A stretch of DNA of 64,000 nt from Psychroserpens luteus (GTDB lineage Bacteria > Bacteroidota > Bacteroidia > Flavobacteriales > Flavobacteriaceae). Location: positions 1-64,000 of the forward strand of contig NZ_JADILU010000009.1 of NCBI RefSeq assembly GCF_015319355.1, read 5' to 3'. Shown here piece by piece: positions 25,790 to 35,353 of the stretch. The notes beneath the pieces are model-generated. The model was given only the letters and a program-made list of their open reading frames with translations. It was not told where the DNA came from and searched no databases. A program made the translations under genes and the position numbers. How positions within the stretch are numbered: position 1 is the stretch's first letter; the number at the start of each line of letters is the position of its first letter.

Positions 25790-26689
25790 ATGAACAATAT
25801 AAAAAGTACTTTTAGTATTAAAGATCTTGAAAACCTAACAGGCGTCAAAGCACATACTATTAGAATTTGGGAGAAACGATACAACCTACTCCAACCAGAA
25901 CGCACAGACACTAATATTAGATACTATAGCTTAGCTAACCTACAAAAGCTTTTAAACATTAGTTACTTAAACAGTAATGGATATAAAATATCTAAAATTG
26001 CATCACTTCATGCTAAGCAAATACCCATATTAGTGAAAGAGGTTGCCCAAAACGACCTCACAAACAATCATGCGATTGATATATTTAAACTGTCAATGTT
26101 AAATTTTGATCAAAAACTCTTTTATGATACTTATGAAACTTTAATAAAAGAGAAATCATTTCTTGAAATGTTCTATCAAGATTTCATCCCATTACTTTCT
26201 GAAATTGGCATGCTTTGGCAAACCGATACCATTACACCAGCACACGAACATTTTTTAACCTCATTAATTAGACAGAAAATTTTAGTTAATACTGAGAAAA
26301 TTCAATCTCAAAGTCAAATTGAAAACGACAAGGTCTTTGTTCTATATCTTCCCGAAAATGAAGTTCATGAATTGGGATTAATGATTATTAACTATCAATT
26401 AATAGCCAATGGATATAAATCTATATTCTTAGGGCAAAGCGTTCCTCTAGATAGCTTAAAAGACCTACTCAACTATTACGATGACATCACTTTCTTATCT
26501 TACTTCACAGTCAAACCAGAGAGAGAACATCTAGTAGATTACCTCAAGGAGTTTTCAGAAAAGTTACTAATCAAAAAATCTATTAAACTCTGGGTTTTAG
26601 GAAGAATGTTAACCGATTTCGATTTAAAAACACTCCCTAAACAGGTTACAACTTTTGACTCTATTGAAAATTTAGTTAAAAATTTATAA
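25790..26689 (+). CDS. MerR-family regulator with CarH-like B12-binding domain
   Basis: A predicted regulator of the following crt genes, 299 residues. The N-terminal MerR helix-turn-helix (FSIKDLENLTGVKAHTIRIW) is followed by a helical bundle and a Rossmann-type B12-binding domain. Two cobalamin signatures of CarH are present: W143-x9-E153-H154 (LWQTDTITPAHEH) and E191-x-H193-x-x-G196 (ENEVHELG), the cobalt-ligand His. The residue after Trp is Gln, whereas Thermus CarH has the His that ligates cobalt after light exposure. It may therefore be a light sensor or a B12-dependent but light-blind CarA-type repressor. The ATG at 25790 is preferred; an upstream TTG lies in the promoter. Confidence 0.88.
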   Translation: MNNIKSTFSIKDLENLTGVKAHTIRIWEKRYNLLQPERTDTNIRYYSLANLQKLLNISYLNSNGYKISKIASLHAKQIPILVKEVAQNDLTNNHAIDIFKLSMLNFDQKLFYDTYETLIKEKSFLEMFYQDFIPLLSEIGMLWQTDTITPAHEHFLTSLIRQKILVNTEKIQSQSQIENDKVFVLYLPENEVHELGLMIINYQLIANGYKSIFLGQSVPLDSLKDLLNYYDDITFLSYFTVKPEREHLVDYLKEFSEKLLIKKSIKLWVLGRMLTDFDLKTLPKQVTTFDSIENLVKNL

Positions 26690-26712
26690 AAAAACTTCAG
26701 CAAAAGTCAGTT

Positions 26713-26744
26713 TTGTTTAACTTTGCATTACATTTGTTAAACAA
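26713..26744 (+). promoter_or_regulatory. crtI promoter with TTGTTTAAC inverted repeat (operator candidate)
   Basis: TTGTTTAAC (26713-26721), 14 nt, GTTAAACAA (26736-26744): a perfect 9-bp inverted repeat ending at the first base of the crtI ATG. Two -7 candidates lie inside it, TAACTTTG (26718-26725) and TACATTTG (26729-26736). Neither has a TTG at the proper -33 distance. The arrangement suits a repressor that covers the promoter; the MerR protein encoded upstream is the obvious candidate. Confidence 0.6.
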
Positions 26745-28210
26745 TGAATAAAAATATATCTATTATTGGTTCTGGATTTTCAGCTCTTGCAGCATCTTGC
26801 TATTTAGCAAAAGAGGGCTACGAGGTTACCATTTTTGAAAAAAACAAAACTATTGGTGGTCGTGCTAGACAACTCAAAAAAGACGGATTCACCTTTGACA
26901 TTGGTCCAACCTGGTATTGGATGCCAGATGTCTTTGAACGTTTTTTTGCAGATTTCAATAAAACACCTGAAGACTATTATACTTTAGAAAAACTAAATCC
27001 TGCTTACAGTGTTTACTTCGGAAAAGAGGATTTTATAACGATAGAAGACACCTTAGAAAAAATTTGCATAGCATTTGAAAATGAAGAGAAAGGCAGTTCT
27101 AAAAAACTAATGGAATTCATTGATAACGCTCAAAATAATTACGACGTTGCCATTAAAGATTTAGTATATAGACCTGGTGTTTCACCATTTGAGTTAGTAA
27201 CTCCAGTAACTATAAAAAAAATAGGTCAGTTTTTTAGCACTATAAAAAAAGATGTAAGAAAAGAATTTAAGAATGATAGGTTAGCTATGATCCTCGAATT
27301 TCCTGTGCTATTTTTAGGAGCAAAACCAGATAACACACCATCATTCTATAGTTTTATGAATTATGCCGATTTTGGTATCGGCACATTTCACCCTAAAAAA
27401 GGAATGTATCAAGTCATCCTTGCTATGGAAACCTTAGCAAAAAGCTTAGGAGTAAAAATACTCACAGAAAACCCTATTGATAAAATTATCGTAGACAATG
27501 GTAAAGCAACCGCTTTGATTTCAAATGGTATTGAATATAAAAGTGACGTTATCTTGAGTGGAGCAGATTACCATCATACTGAAACCTTATTGGATTCTCA
27601 ATATGTTCAATATTCTGAAAACTATTGGGAGAAAAAAACATTTGCGCCTTCATCACTATTATTTTATGTAGGCTTTGATAAAAAATTAAAAAACGTCAAC
27701 CATCACACCTTATTTTTTGATGTAGATTTTGATGTACATGCAAAAGATATTTATGACAAAGCCAAATGGCCAGACGATCCGTTGTTTTATGCCAGTTTTC
27801 CATCTATAACAGATGCGAGTTCTGCTCCAGATGGTAAAGAAGCTGGTATTTTCTTAATACCGTTAGCTCCAGGATTAGAAGACACCGAAGAATTACGAGA
27901 ATTATACTTTAAAAAAATAATTGACAGATTTGAAAATTTAACTTCTCAAAGCGTCAAAAAAAATATTATATTTAAAGAGTCATTTTGCGTCAATGACTTT
28001 ATAAAGGATTATAATTCATATAAAGGAAATGCTTATGGTATGGCAAACACATTATTACAAACTGCATTTTTAAGACCTAAATTAAAAAGTAAAAAGGTAG
28101 ATAATCTTTATTTCACAGGACAATTAACGGTTCCAGGACCAGGAGTTCCGCCATCACTAATTTCAGGAAAATTAGTAGCAGAGCTTATTAAAAAACATCA
28201 TAGCAACTAG
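26744..28210 (+). CDS. crtI: Phytoene desaturase
   Basis: An FAD-dependent desaturase that converts phytoene to lycopene. The 488 residues start with the dinucleotide-binding motif (SIIGSGFSALAASCYLAKEG) followed by GGRARQLKKDGFTFDIGPTW. The C-terminal CrtI signature is YFTGQLTVPGPGVPPSLISG. It is the first structural gene of crtI-crtB-crtZ-crtY, with crtB beginning 1 bp after its stop. The operator-like repeat overlaps its start codon, so control at initiation is likely. Confidence 0.95.
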   Translation: MNKNISIIGSGFSALAASCYLAKEGYEVTIFEKNKTIGGRARQLKKDGFTFDIGPTWYWMPDVFERFFADFNKTPEDYYTLEKLNPAYSVYFGKEDFITIEDTLEKICIAFENEEKGSSKKLMEFIDNAQNNYDVAIKDLVYRPGVSPFELVTPVTIKKIGQFFSTIKKDVRKEFKNDRLAMILEFPVLFLGAKPDNTPSFYSFMNYADFGIGTFHPKKGMYQVILAMETLAKSLGVKILTENPIDKIIVDNGKATALISNGIEYKSDVILSGADYHHTETLLDSQYVQYSENYWEKKTFAPSSLLFYVGFDKKLKNVNHHTLFFDVDFDVHAKDIYDKAKWPDDPLFYASFPSITDASSAPDGKEAGIFLIPLAPGLEDTEELRELYFKKIIDRFENLTSQSVKKNIIFKESFCVNDFIKDYNSYKGNAYGMANTLLQTAFLRPKLKSKKVDNLYFTGQLTVPGPGVPPSLISGKLVAELIKKHHSN

Positions 28211-28211
28211 T

Positions 28212-29051
28212 ATGAAATCAATCTTTGATTCTGTTTCCCACAAGTGTAGTAAGACTGTAACAAAATCTTACAGTACTTCTTTTTCATTAGCAACAAAAAT
28301 GTTGTCTAATTCCATATGTCAAGATATTTACAATATTTATGGGTTTGTTCGTTTCGCAGATGAAATTGTAGACACCTTTCATGATTATGACAAACAGATG
28401 CTATTTGATAATTTTACTAAAGATTTAGAACTCGCATTAGAACAAAAAATCAGTTTAAATCCAATTTTAAATTCATTTCAAGAAACCTATCATAAATACA
28501 GTATCGATAAAAAACTCGTTGATTCGTTTATGAAAAGTATGCGCACAGACTTGCATAAAAACACGTATTTAACAGATGAGGAATACAAAGAGTATATTTA
28601 TGGATCTGCAGATGTTGTGGGTTTAATGTGTTTAAAAGTCTTTGTTAAAGGTGATCAAGAAAAGTATGAATCATTAAAAGACTCAGCTATGAGCTTAGGA
28701 TCTGCATTTCAAAAAGTGAATTTTCTAAGAGATTTAAAAGCAGATTTTGAAGATTTAAGTAGAAGCTATTTTCCAAACACAGATTTAAACCAACTAGATG
28801 AAATCTCTAAGCAAGCAATTATTGAAGATATAGAAAATGATTTTGCAAAAGGACTACATGGTATTAAAAGATTACCAATAGAAGCAAAATTTGGTGTTTT
28901 TGTAGCCTATAGATATTACAGTCAGTTGCTTAAAAAGCTAAAGAAAACACCAGCATTAGAAATAAAATCGACAAGAATTAGAGTGCCTAACTATAAAAAA
29001 ATTGAGTTACTCACGAGAAGCTATGTCAAATATCAATTAAACTTATTATAA
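28212..29051 (+). CDS. crtB: Phytoene synthase
   Basis: Condenses two geranylgeranyl diphosphates into phytoene. The 279 residues contain both Asp-rich metal sites of squalene/phytoene synthases: FVRFADEIVDTFHDYD (about 45-60) and FQKVNFLRDLKADFEDLSR (about 165-185). SYSTSFSLATKML near the N-terminus and the GSADVVGLMCLKVF segment also fit. The 1-bp gap after crtI and 4-bp gap before crtZ imply tight operon organisation. Confidence 0.95.
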   Translation: MKSIFDSVSHKCSKTVTKSYSTSFSLATKMLSNSICQDIYNIYGFVRFADEIVDTFHDYDKQMLFDNFTKDLELALEQKISLNPILNSFQETYHKYSIDKKLVDSFMKSMRTDLHKNTYLTDEEYKEYIYGSADVVGLMCLKVFVKGDQEKYESLKDSAMSLGSAFQKVNFLRDLKADFEDLSRSYFPNTDLNQLDEISKQAIIEDIENDFAKGLHGIKRLPIEAKFGVFVAYRYYSQLLKKLKKTPALEIKSTRIRVPNYKKIELLTRSYVKYQLNLL

Positions 29052-29055
29052 TAGA

Positions 29056-29505
29056 ATGCATACTATATACTGGATAATAATTTTCTTAGGCGTTTTTAGC
29101 ACCATGGAATTTATGGCTTGGTTTACTCACAAATATGTAATGCACGGTTTCTTATGGAGCTTACATAAAGACCACCATCATAAAGACCATGATAGTTGGT
29201 TTGAACGCAATGATGCCTTTTTTATATTTTATGCCATTGTGAGCATGACCTGTTTTTATTTATGGAGTTATGAAGGCGTTTGGTATTGTTTGCCCATTGC
29301 ACTGGGTATAATGACGTATGGTGTAACTTACTTTATAGTGCACGATATTTTTATTCATCAACGATTTAAACTGTTTAGAAATGCTAATAATTGGTATGCA
29401 AAAGGTGTGAGACGTGCTCACAAAATGCACCATAAGCATTTAGGTAAAGGAGATGGAGAATGCTTTGGAATGTTATTTGTACCTTTCAAATATTTCAAAA
29501 AATAG
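29056..29505 (+). CDS. crtZ: Beta-carotene hydroxylase
   Basis: A non-haem di-iron membrane hydroxylase that makes zeaxanthin from beta-carotene. The 149 residues have the CrtZ His clusters (FTHKYVMHG, LHKDHHHKDHDSWFERND, VHDIFIHQRF, HKMHHKH) and about three membrane helices. Length and motif order are those of bacterial CrtZ. With crtI, crtB and crtY it completes the route from GGPP to zeaxanthin, the usual yellow pigment of marine flavobacteria. Confidence 0.95.
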   Translation: MHTIYWIIIFLGVFSTMEFMAWFTHKYVMHGFLWSLHKDHHHKDHDSWFERNDAFFIFYAIVSMTCFYLWSYEGVWYCLPIALGIMTYGVTYFIVHDIFIHQRFKLFRNANNWYAKGVRRAHKMHHKHLGKGDGECFGMLFVPFKYFKK

Positions 29506-29520
29506 CAGTTTACCTTATCT

Positions 29521-30666
29521 ATGACAACGCCTTCCCATTTCGATTTTATCATTGTTGGAAACGGACTAGCAGGACTTCAATTGGCTTTAAAGTTGACTTC
29601 GGAATCGTCCTTTGACCAAAAAACTATCGCATTAATTGATCCATCAGATAAGACTACCAATGATAAAACATGGAGTTTCTGGGAAACTAAGCCTTCACAA
29701 TGGAATGCAATCATTCATAAATCTTGGAATAAGGCTTCTATAATTACTTCAAAAAAAACAACCAATTTAAACCTCACACCTTATTCTTACAAGACGATAT
29801 GTGCTATAGATTTTTACACGGAAGCTAAAGCACAACTCAACCAGAAGGACAACATTTACTTTATTGAAGAGCGTGTGAGTTCTGTACAAGAAAAAGATCA
29901 AGTTACTGTAACAACGAATAAAAATTCTTACACTTCTACTCACGTTTTTGATAGTAGAATTCCTGAAGAATTTTCTACCGAAGCAAATGACAGCATTTCT
30001 ATCATTCAGCATTTTAAAGGTTGGATAATTAAAACAGAATCTGATGTTTTCGATGAAGATAAAGTGACCATGATGGACTATCGTCTAAAGGATGGAAATC
30101 AAACCACATTCACTTACGTCTTGCCATTTTCAAAAAGGGAAGCTTTAGTAGAATTCACCTATTTCACAGCAAATACTGTAGACGAATTGGTTTATGACAC
30201 CTATATTAAAACCTATATCAAAGAGTATTTAAAAATAGACTCCTACTCTATCTTAGAAACCGAAGCTGGTCAAATACCAATGACCAATTATAATTTCTCA
30301 AAATTTAACACCAAAAAAATAACTAAAATTGGCACAGGAGGTGGTTGGGTAAAAGGGTCAACCGGTTATTCCTTTAAACACACCGAAAAGAAAATTGCCA
30401 TAATTATAGACAACTTAAAAACTGGACGAATACCATCTCATGGATTATTCCGAAGAAAATATAAGTTTTACGATAAAGTTTTTCTTAAAGTCCTCAAAGA
30501 CGAAAACCACAAAGGCGAATGGATTTTTGAAAGTTTCTATGCAAAAAACTCAGTACAAACGTTGTTTAGGTTTTTAGATGAAGAGTCTTCGTTTAGAGAA
30601 GAGCTTAAAATCATGATGTCTTTATTTTCCTGGAGTTTTATAAAGGCTTTTTTTAAAACGCTTTAA
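29521..30666 (+). CDS. crtY: Lycopene beta-cyclase
   Basis: Closes the ends of lycopene into beta-rings. The 381 residues start with an FAD/NAD-binding motif (FDFIIVGNGLAGLQLALKL) followed by DKTWSFWE, typical of CrtY. The region FTYVLPFSKREALVEFTYF and the TGYSFKHTEKK segment also match. It is the last gene of the operon. Its stop lies inside the end of the convergent thioredoxin gene (14-bp overlap), with no room for a separate terminator. Confidence 0.93.
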   Translation: MTTPSHFDFIIVGNGLAGLQLALKLTSESSFDQKTIALIDPSDKTTNDKTWSFWETKPSQWNAIIHKSWNKASIITSKKTTNLNLTPYSYKTICAIDFYTEAKAQLNQKDNIYFIEERVSSVQEKDQVTVTTNKNSYTSTHVFDSRIPEEFSTEANDSISIIQHFKGWIIKTESDVFDEDKVTMMDYRLKDGNQTTFTYVLPFSKREALVEFTYFTANTVDELVYDTYIKTYIKEYLKIDSYSILETEAGQIPMTNYNFSKFNTKKITKIGTGGGWVKGSTGYSFKHTEKKIAIIIDNLKTGRIPSHGLFRRKYKFYDKVFLKVLKDENHKGEWIFESFYAKNSVQTLFRFLDEESSFREELKIMMSLFSWSFIKAFFKTL

Positions 30667-31231
30667 GCAACTCATCAATAGTATTAGTTACACGTTCACT
30701 ATTCCAATCTGCAGCTCCAGATTTATCAATAACGATCTCTCCTTTTTTACTTATAATGAATGTTCTTGGTATTGAAGATACATTAAATTCTTGAGGATAA
30801 TTAGTTAAAGGTTGAAAGGCATTAAAAGTGTAGCCTTTCTTTTTAATAAAATTATTTATTATAGTAGTTTCTTCATTTGACACAAACAAGAAGATCACAT
30901 CATCATTAGATTCATAATTTTGATACAACTTTTCAAGACTAGGCATTTCTGCAATACAAGGCGGACACCAAGTTGCCCAAAAATTAATAACAATCACTTT
31001 TCCTTCAGCAGAAGAGAAATCAAAGTTGTTACCCTCAATATCTTGTAATTTCCAGTCAAAGCTTGAAAGTTTAACTCTTTCCGAAGTATCAATAACACTA
31101 GGTTTTACAATCATTGCAATTCCCTTTTGTAAAAACACTTGAATAGGCTGTCTTGTTTGCGGAATAATCATCAACGCAATAACAATTAAAATTATAAGAT
31201 TAAATACTTTTGATTTTTTGGACTTTGCCAT
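30653..31231 (-). CDS. TlpA-like membrane-anchored thioredoxin
   Basis: A 192-residue thiol-disulfide protein. An N-terminal anchor (VFNLIILIVIALMIIPQ) is followed by an AhpC/Redoxin-type thioredoxin domain with the active site WATWCPPCIAEMPSLEKLY and cis-Pro in SSIPRTFIIS. It probably acts in the periplasm on cytochrome maturation or general thiol reduction; the partner is unknown. It lies tail to tail with crtY and downstream of a strong hairpin. Confidence 0.9.
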   Translation of the reverse strand: MAKSKKSKVFNLIILIVIALMIIPQTRQPIQVFLQKGIAMIVKPSVIDTSERVKLSSFDWKLQDIEGNNFDFSSAEGKVIVINFWATWCPPCIAEMPSLEKLYQNYESNDDVIFLFVSNEETTIINNFIKKKGYTFNAFQPLTNYPQEFNVSSIPRTFIISKKGEIVIDKSGAADWNSERVTNTIDELLKAF

Positions 31232-31247
31232 AATATATTAAAATTAA

Positions 31248-31279
31248 GAAACGCATTACCATAGTCGGTAATGCGTTTC
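31248..31279 (-). terminator. Hairpin after the repeat lipoprotein gene
   Basis: GAAACGCATTACC (31248-31260), loop ATAGTC, GGTAATGCGTTTC (31267-31279): a perfect 13-bp stem. The downstream side on the minus strand is TTAATTTTAA, only moderately T-rich. It probably terminates the gene ending at 31326. Confidence 0.65.
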
Positions 31280-31325
31280 AAATCTAACAACAAAATTATA
31301 AATTTTGTCTAATACTAATTTCAAA

Positions 31326-32201
31326 CTAGTTTCTTGAAATAGAACCTGTTGGTAAAGATCCTAAGTTTTGATCAAAAGCATGCGTTGCTGGTGCAGTTTC
31401 ATCACCTGCAGTTCCTACCAATGGCTTCAAAGCAAATGGTGCTGGAGAATTATCTGGTACTGGCTCTACAGAAATTACAACTGTTCGTCCTCTAACATCT
31501 AAAGGAAACGTTTCGCCTGCTGGTGCATTTAATAAAAAATCTTCTCCTGGTACTGGAGGTCCTACATTATTTTCTGTTCCACTAAAACCATTTGTACTAT
31601 CTACTGCATCAAAAGCAGTAAATGTTCCTGTTGTTATTGGTCCTGTTTCACCTACTACCCATCCTTCATAAGCCCAGCCTGCTGGTAAAACTGGTAAGTT
31701 GAAGTTTGGTAATGGTGGTGTTCCTGGTGTTCCAAACCATACACCATTTTGATCATTCATATTGTTTGTTCCCGTCTCATCTGTTGGTGTTCTTAAAAAG
31801 AACTCGCCTGATGCAGAACTAAAATCTCCAATAAGACCTGTATTTACTGCTGCTGAATTTCCAGAAAATTCACCGCTAAGAACTTTTGTTGCTGCTGGTA
31901 ATGGATCTGTATCAACAGATGGTTCAATTGAAAGCACAAATGCTGTTGCACTATTTAATTGTACTGTATTTACAGAGAATGTCTGAGGAAAAGTTACACT
32001 CGTAAATGTACCTGTAGACACAGGCGCTCCATCTACAATTATCCAACCTTCGTATACAAAATCACTTCCTAGTGATTCTAATCCATCAAGATCAAGAGTC
32101 AAATCTGAATTTGTAGGAATACTAACTCCATCGTCATCACTATCACATGATGTGGCAAAAATTCCTAATGCCAAAACTGCTAAAAACATTTTTTTAATCA
32201 T
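31326..32201 (-). CDS. Repeat-containing lipoprotein (anti-sigma-factor-like C-domain)
   Basis: A 291-residue lipoprotein (lipobox GIFATSCDSDDD). Two internal copies of a domain are visible. DFVYEGWIIVDGAPVSTGTF (about 48) and WAYEGWVVGETGPITTGTF (about 175) each precede a beta-rich stretch with VLSIEP / VISVEPVPDNSPAP. This repeat resembles RskA-type anti-sigma C-domains, often annotated so in flavobacteria. Without a sigma-binding part or partner gene a regulatory role is unlikely. It is probably surface or periplasmic, of unknown function. Confidence 0.7.
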   Translation of the reverse strand: MIKKMFLAVLALGIFATSCDSDDDGVSIPTNSDLTLDLDGLESLGSDFVYEGWIIVDGAPVSTGTFTSVTFPQTFSVNTVQLNSATAFVLSIEPSVDTDPLPAATKVLSGEFSGNSAAVNTGLIGDFSSASGEFFLRTPTDETGTNNMNDQNGVWFGTPGTPPLPNFNLPVLPAGWAYEGWVVGETGPITTGTFTAFDAVDSTNGFSGTENNVGPPVPGEDFLLNAPAGETFPLDVRGRTVVISVEPVPDNSPAPFALKPLVGTAGDETAPATHAFDQNLGSLPTGSISRN

Positions 32202-32257
32202 CGCTTTATAATTTTATTATTTATACTTCAAAATTATAGCTTAGTTGAATCATAAAA

Positions 32258-32273
32258 TGTTAGCTAGCTAACA
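32258..32273. promoter_or_regulatory. Perfect 16-bp palindrome, operator candidate
   Basis: TGTTAGCTAGCTAACA lies 57-72 nt upstream of the lipoprotein start (32201) and just past the end of the Crp/Fnr gene (32285). It lacks a loop and a strong T-run, so it fits a dimeric regulator site better than a terminator. Confidence 0.45.
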
Positions 32274-32284
32274 CAAGTGAAATT

Positions 32285-32956
32285 TTATGCAGATTTTTTT
32301 AAAATTCTTATTTCTTTTCTATTGAAATTAATGTAGTTCTCTTCTTTAAGCTCATTGAGAAGGATATTAAGTGTAGGTCGAGAAGTACCAATTAAAGATG
32401 CAATATCTTTTTGTGTATAAGGGTGTAGAATAACATTATCTCCAGTTTTCTCACAGTCATAACCATAATCAGCACACAATTCATCTATAAATTCTACTAG
32501 TCTCGTTTTTGTGTCTTTAAACATCAATAATTGTAATCTACGTTCTAATTTTTTAAATTTAAAACCAATAAACTTATAGACTTTGAAGCTAAAGGTTTGA
32601 TTATCTCTCATTAAGTCATGCATCGTTGTGACACCAATAGGGCATATAGAAGTAGAATTATCAATAGACTGTGCAAATTCGTCTCTAACATTATCACCTA
32701 AAATAGCTTTCTCACCAAACAATTCGCCTTTAGACAGAATAGCCTTTACGACTTCATCTCCATTTTCATTGTAGTATCCAATTTTAACTTTCCCGTTTTC
32801 TATTAGATAAATTTTATTAGCAGAGTCATCTTCAAAGTAGATGTAGTCTTTCTTTTTATAAGCATCGAAGTCATGCTCTTTTTTATACTTCTTAAATTTA
32901 TGTGGACAAAGCACCTTAAAAAGGTTAACATCGTCAAAAAACCAGAGTGAATGCAT
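32285..32956 (-). CDS. Crp/Fnr-family transcriptional regulator
   Basis: A 223-residue regulator. An N-terminal cyclic-nucleotide-type beta-roll (about 30-130, IYLIENGKVKIGYYNENGDE, GELFGEKAILGD) is followed by a C-terminal helix-turn-helix (YTQKDIASLIGTSRPTLNILLNEL). A few Cys are present (C18, a CPIG Cys, CADYGYDC) but not the N-terminal four-Cys set of Fnr, so an oxygen sensor is not indicated. A nucleotide ligand is possible given the cyclase gene elsewhere in the window, but this is speculation. Confidence 0.88.
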   Translation of the reverse strand: MHSLWFFDDVNLFKVLCPHKFKKYKKEHDFDAYKKKDYIYFEDDSANKIYLIENGKVKIGYYNENGDEVVKAILSKGELFGEKAILGDNVRDEFAQSIDNSTSICPIGVTTMHDLMRDNQTFSFKVYKFIGFKFKKLERRLQLLMFKDTKTRLVEFIDELCADYGYDCEKTGDNVILHPYTQKDIASLIGTSRPTLNILLNELKEENYINFNRKEIRILKKSA

Positions 32957-33025
32957 GATGCGTATTTTATTGTTAGATGCTTATAGCAGTCGTTTGAATA
33001 TAAAATACCTTACAATAAAATCCAT

Positions 33026-33059
33026 AAAAAAAGCCCTAACAGAATTGTTAAGGCTTTTT
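33026..33059 (-). terminator. Terminator after aconitase
   Basis: A-run AAGCC...AACA, GAAT, TGTT...GGCTTTTT: stem AAAAAGCC/GGCTTTTT with a small internal mismatch. It is placed 24 bp after the aconitase stop, reading on the minus strand. Confidence 0.75.
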
Positions 33060-33082
33060 CATATTTAATTCAAATACAGATA

Positions 33083-35353
33083 TTATGCTGCATTTTCTTT
33101 TTTAATTAAGTTTAAAGCAGAACCTTCATTATACCAATCAATTTGAGATTGGTTATACGTATGATTCACTTTAATAGTGTCTTTACTTCCATCTGCATGA
33201 ACAATTTCAATTGTTAATTGCTTTTCTGGAGCAAATTCATTTAAATCTAAGAAGTTAAATGTATCATCTTCTTGAATTAAATCATAATCACTTTCGTTAG
33301 CAAATGTCAATCCTAACATTCCTTGTTTTTTAAGGTTTGTTTCATGGATACGTGCAAAAGACTTTACGATTACAGCAACAACACCTAAATGTCTAGGCTC
33401 CATTGCAGCATGCTCACGAGAAGATCCTTCACCATAATTATGATCTCCCACAACTATAGATTTAACACCTGCAGCTTTATAAGCTCTTGCAGTATCAGGA
33501 ACTCCACCAAACTCACCAGTTAATTGATTCTTAACAAAGTTTGTTTTCTTACCAAAAGCATTAACTGCTCCAATTAAACAGTTGTTAGAAATATTATCTA
33601 AATGTCCTCTAAAACGTAACCAAGGTCCAGCCATAGAAATATGATCTGTAGTACATTTACCAAAGGCTTTAATTAATAATTTTGCTCCTGAAATATCGTT
33701 TCCAATAGGTTCAAAAGGTGTTAATAATTGAAGTCTTTCAGAATCTGAAGCTACAGTAATCTGCACTCCACTTCCATCTGCCATAGGCGCTAAATACCCA
33801 TTATCATCAACTGCGAAACCTTTTGGAGGTAATTCCCATCCTGTTGGTTCGCTTAACATCACTTCTTCACCATTTTCATTGATTAACTTATCTGTCATTG
33901 GATTAAAATCCAAGCGACCAGCAATGGCAATTGCAGCAGTTATTTCTGGAGACGCAACAAAAGCATGCGTGTTTGGATTTCCATCTGCACGTTTTGCAAA
34001 GTTTCTGTTAAATGAGTGTACAATACTATTTTTTGGTGCATTTTTTGGATCTTCATAACGAGCCCACTGACCAATACATGGTCCACAAGCGTTTGTGAAA
34101 ATCTTAGCATCTAATTTTTCGAAAATTTCTAAAATCCCATCTCTTTCTGTGGTATATCTTACCATTTCAGATCCTGGATTAATCCCTAATTCAGACTTCA
34201 TCTTCAAACCTTTATCTAAAGCTTGTTGCGCAACAGAAGATGCACGAGATAAATCTTCATAAGATGAATTGGTACAAGAACCAATTAAACCCCATTCTAC
34301 TTTTAATGGCCAATCGTTTTTCTTAGCTTTTTCAGTCATTGCAGAACCTACTGCAGTTGATAAATCTGGAGTAAATGGTCCATTTAATAATGGATTCAAT
34401 TCTGTTAAATTAATATCAATAACTTGATCAAAGTATTGTTCAGGATTTGCATAAACTTCATCATCTCCTGTTAAATATTCTTTTACTTGATTTGCAGCAT
34501 CTGCAACATCTGCTCTATCTGTAGCACGTAAATAACGCTCCATAGACTCATCATAACCAAAAGTTGAAGTTGTTGCTCCAATCTCAGCTCCCATATTACA
34601 AATGGTACCTTTTCCTGTACAAGACATTCCTTTTGCTCCAGGTCCAAAATATTCTACGATAGCTCCAGTACCACCTTTAGCGGTTAATATTCCTGCAACT
34701 TTTAAGATCACATCTTTAGGCGCTGTCCAACCAGATAATTTACCAGTTAATCTTACTCCTATTAACTTCGGAAATTTCAACTCCCAAGCCATACCAGCCA
34801 TTACATCAACAGCATCTGCTCCACCAACTCCAATGGCAACCATACCTAATCCTCCTGCATTTACAGTATGAGAATCTGTACCAATCATCATTCCTCCAGG
34901 AAATGCATAATTTTCTAAAACAACTTGGTGAATAATTCCTGCACCTGGTCTCCAGAAACCAATTCCGAATTTATTAGAAACAGATTCAAGGAAATTAAAA
35001 ACTTCATTACTTGTGCTTATTGCATGCTGTAAATCTATTGAAGCTCCGTTTTTTGCTTGAATCAAGTGATCACAATGCACAGTAGTTGGTACTGCTACTT
35101 TAGTTTTACCAGCTTGCATAAATTGCAACAATGCCATTTGCGCTGTTGCATCTTGACATGCTACTCTATCTGGCGCAAAATCAACATAATCTTTACCTCT
35201 AACTAACGCTTTGGTAGGTTTTCCTTCCCAAAGGTGAGAGTATAATATTTTTTCTGAAAGCGTTAATGGTTTACCTACAATATCACGAGCTGCATCTACA
35301 CGCTCAGTCATATTAGAATAAACCTTCTTTATCATGTCAATATCAAATGCCAT
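33083..35353 (-). CDS. acn: Aconitate hydratase
   Basis: Isomerises citrate and isocitrate in the TCA cycle. The 756-residue protein is of the mitochondrial type. The [4Fe-4S] ligands lie in [17 protein letters not shown] and in [26 protein letters not shown] and the swivelling C-terminal domain ([19 protein letters not shown]) are also present. The length matches the class. It is a single gene with its own terminator and no neighbour of the cycle. Confidence 0.96.
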   Translation of the reverse strand: MAFDIDMIKKVYSNMTERVDAARDIVGKPLTLSEKILYSHLWEGKPTKALVRGKDYVDFAPDRVACQDATAQMALLQFMQAGKTKVAVPTTVHCDHLIQAKNGASIDLQHAISTSNEVFNFLESVSNKFGIGFWRPGAGIIHQVVLENYAFPGGMMIGTDSHTVNAGGLGMVAIGVGGADAVDVMAGMAWELKFPKLIGVRLTGKLSGWTAPKDVILKVAGILTAKGGTGAIVEYFGPGAKGMSCTGKGTICNMGAEIGATTSTFGYDESMERYLRATDRADVADAANQVKEYLTGDDEVYANPEQYFDQVIDINLTELNPLLNGPFTPDLSTAVGSAMTEKAKKNDWPLKVEWGLIGSCTNSSYEDLSRASSVAQQALDKGLKMKSELGINPGSEMVRYTTERDGILEIFEKLDAKIFTNACGPCIGQWARYEDPKNAPKNSIVHSFNRNFAKRADGNPNTHAFVASPEITAAIAIAGRLDFNPMTDKLINENGEEVMLSEPTGWELPPKGFAVDDNGYLAPMADGSGVQITVASDSERLQLLTPFEPIGNDISGAKLLIKAFGKCTTDHISMAGPWLRFRGHLDNISNNCLIGAVNAFGKKTNFVKNQLTGEFGGVPDTARAYKAAGVKSIVVGDHNYGEGSSREHAAMEPRHLGVVAVIVKSFARIHETNLKKQGMLGLTFANESDYDLIQEDDTFNFLDLNEFAPEKQLTIEIVHADGSKDTIKVNHTYNQSQIDWYNEGSALNLIKKENAA

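Noticed and set aside
31326-32201. True anti-sigma factor
   Set aside because: Only the beta-rich C-type repeat is seen. There is no sigma-binding domain and no ECF sigma gene nearby, and the lipobox points to an exported protein.
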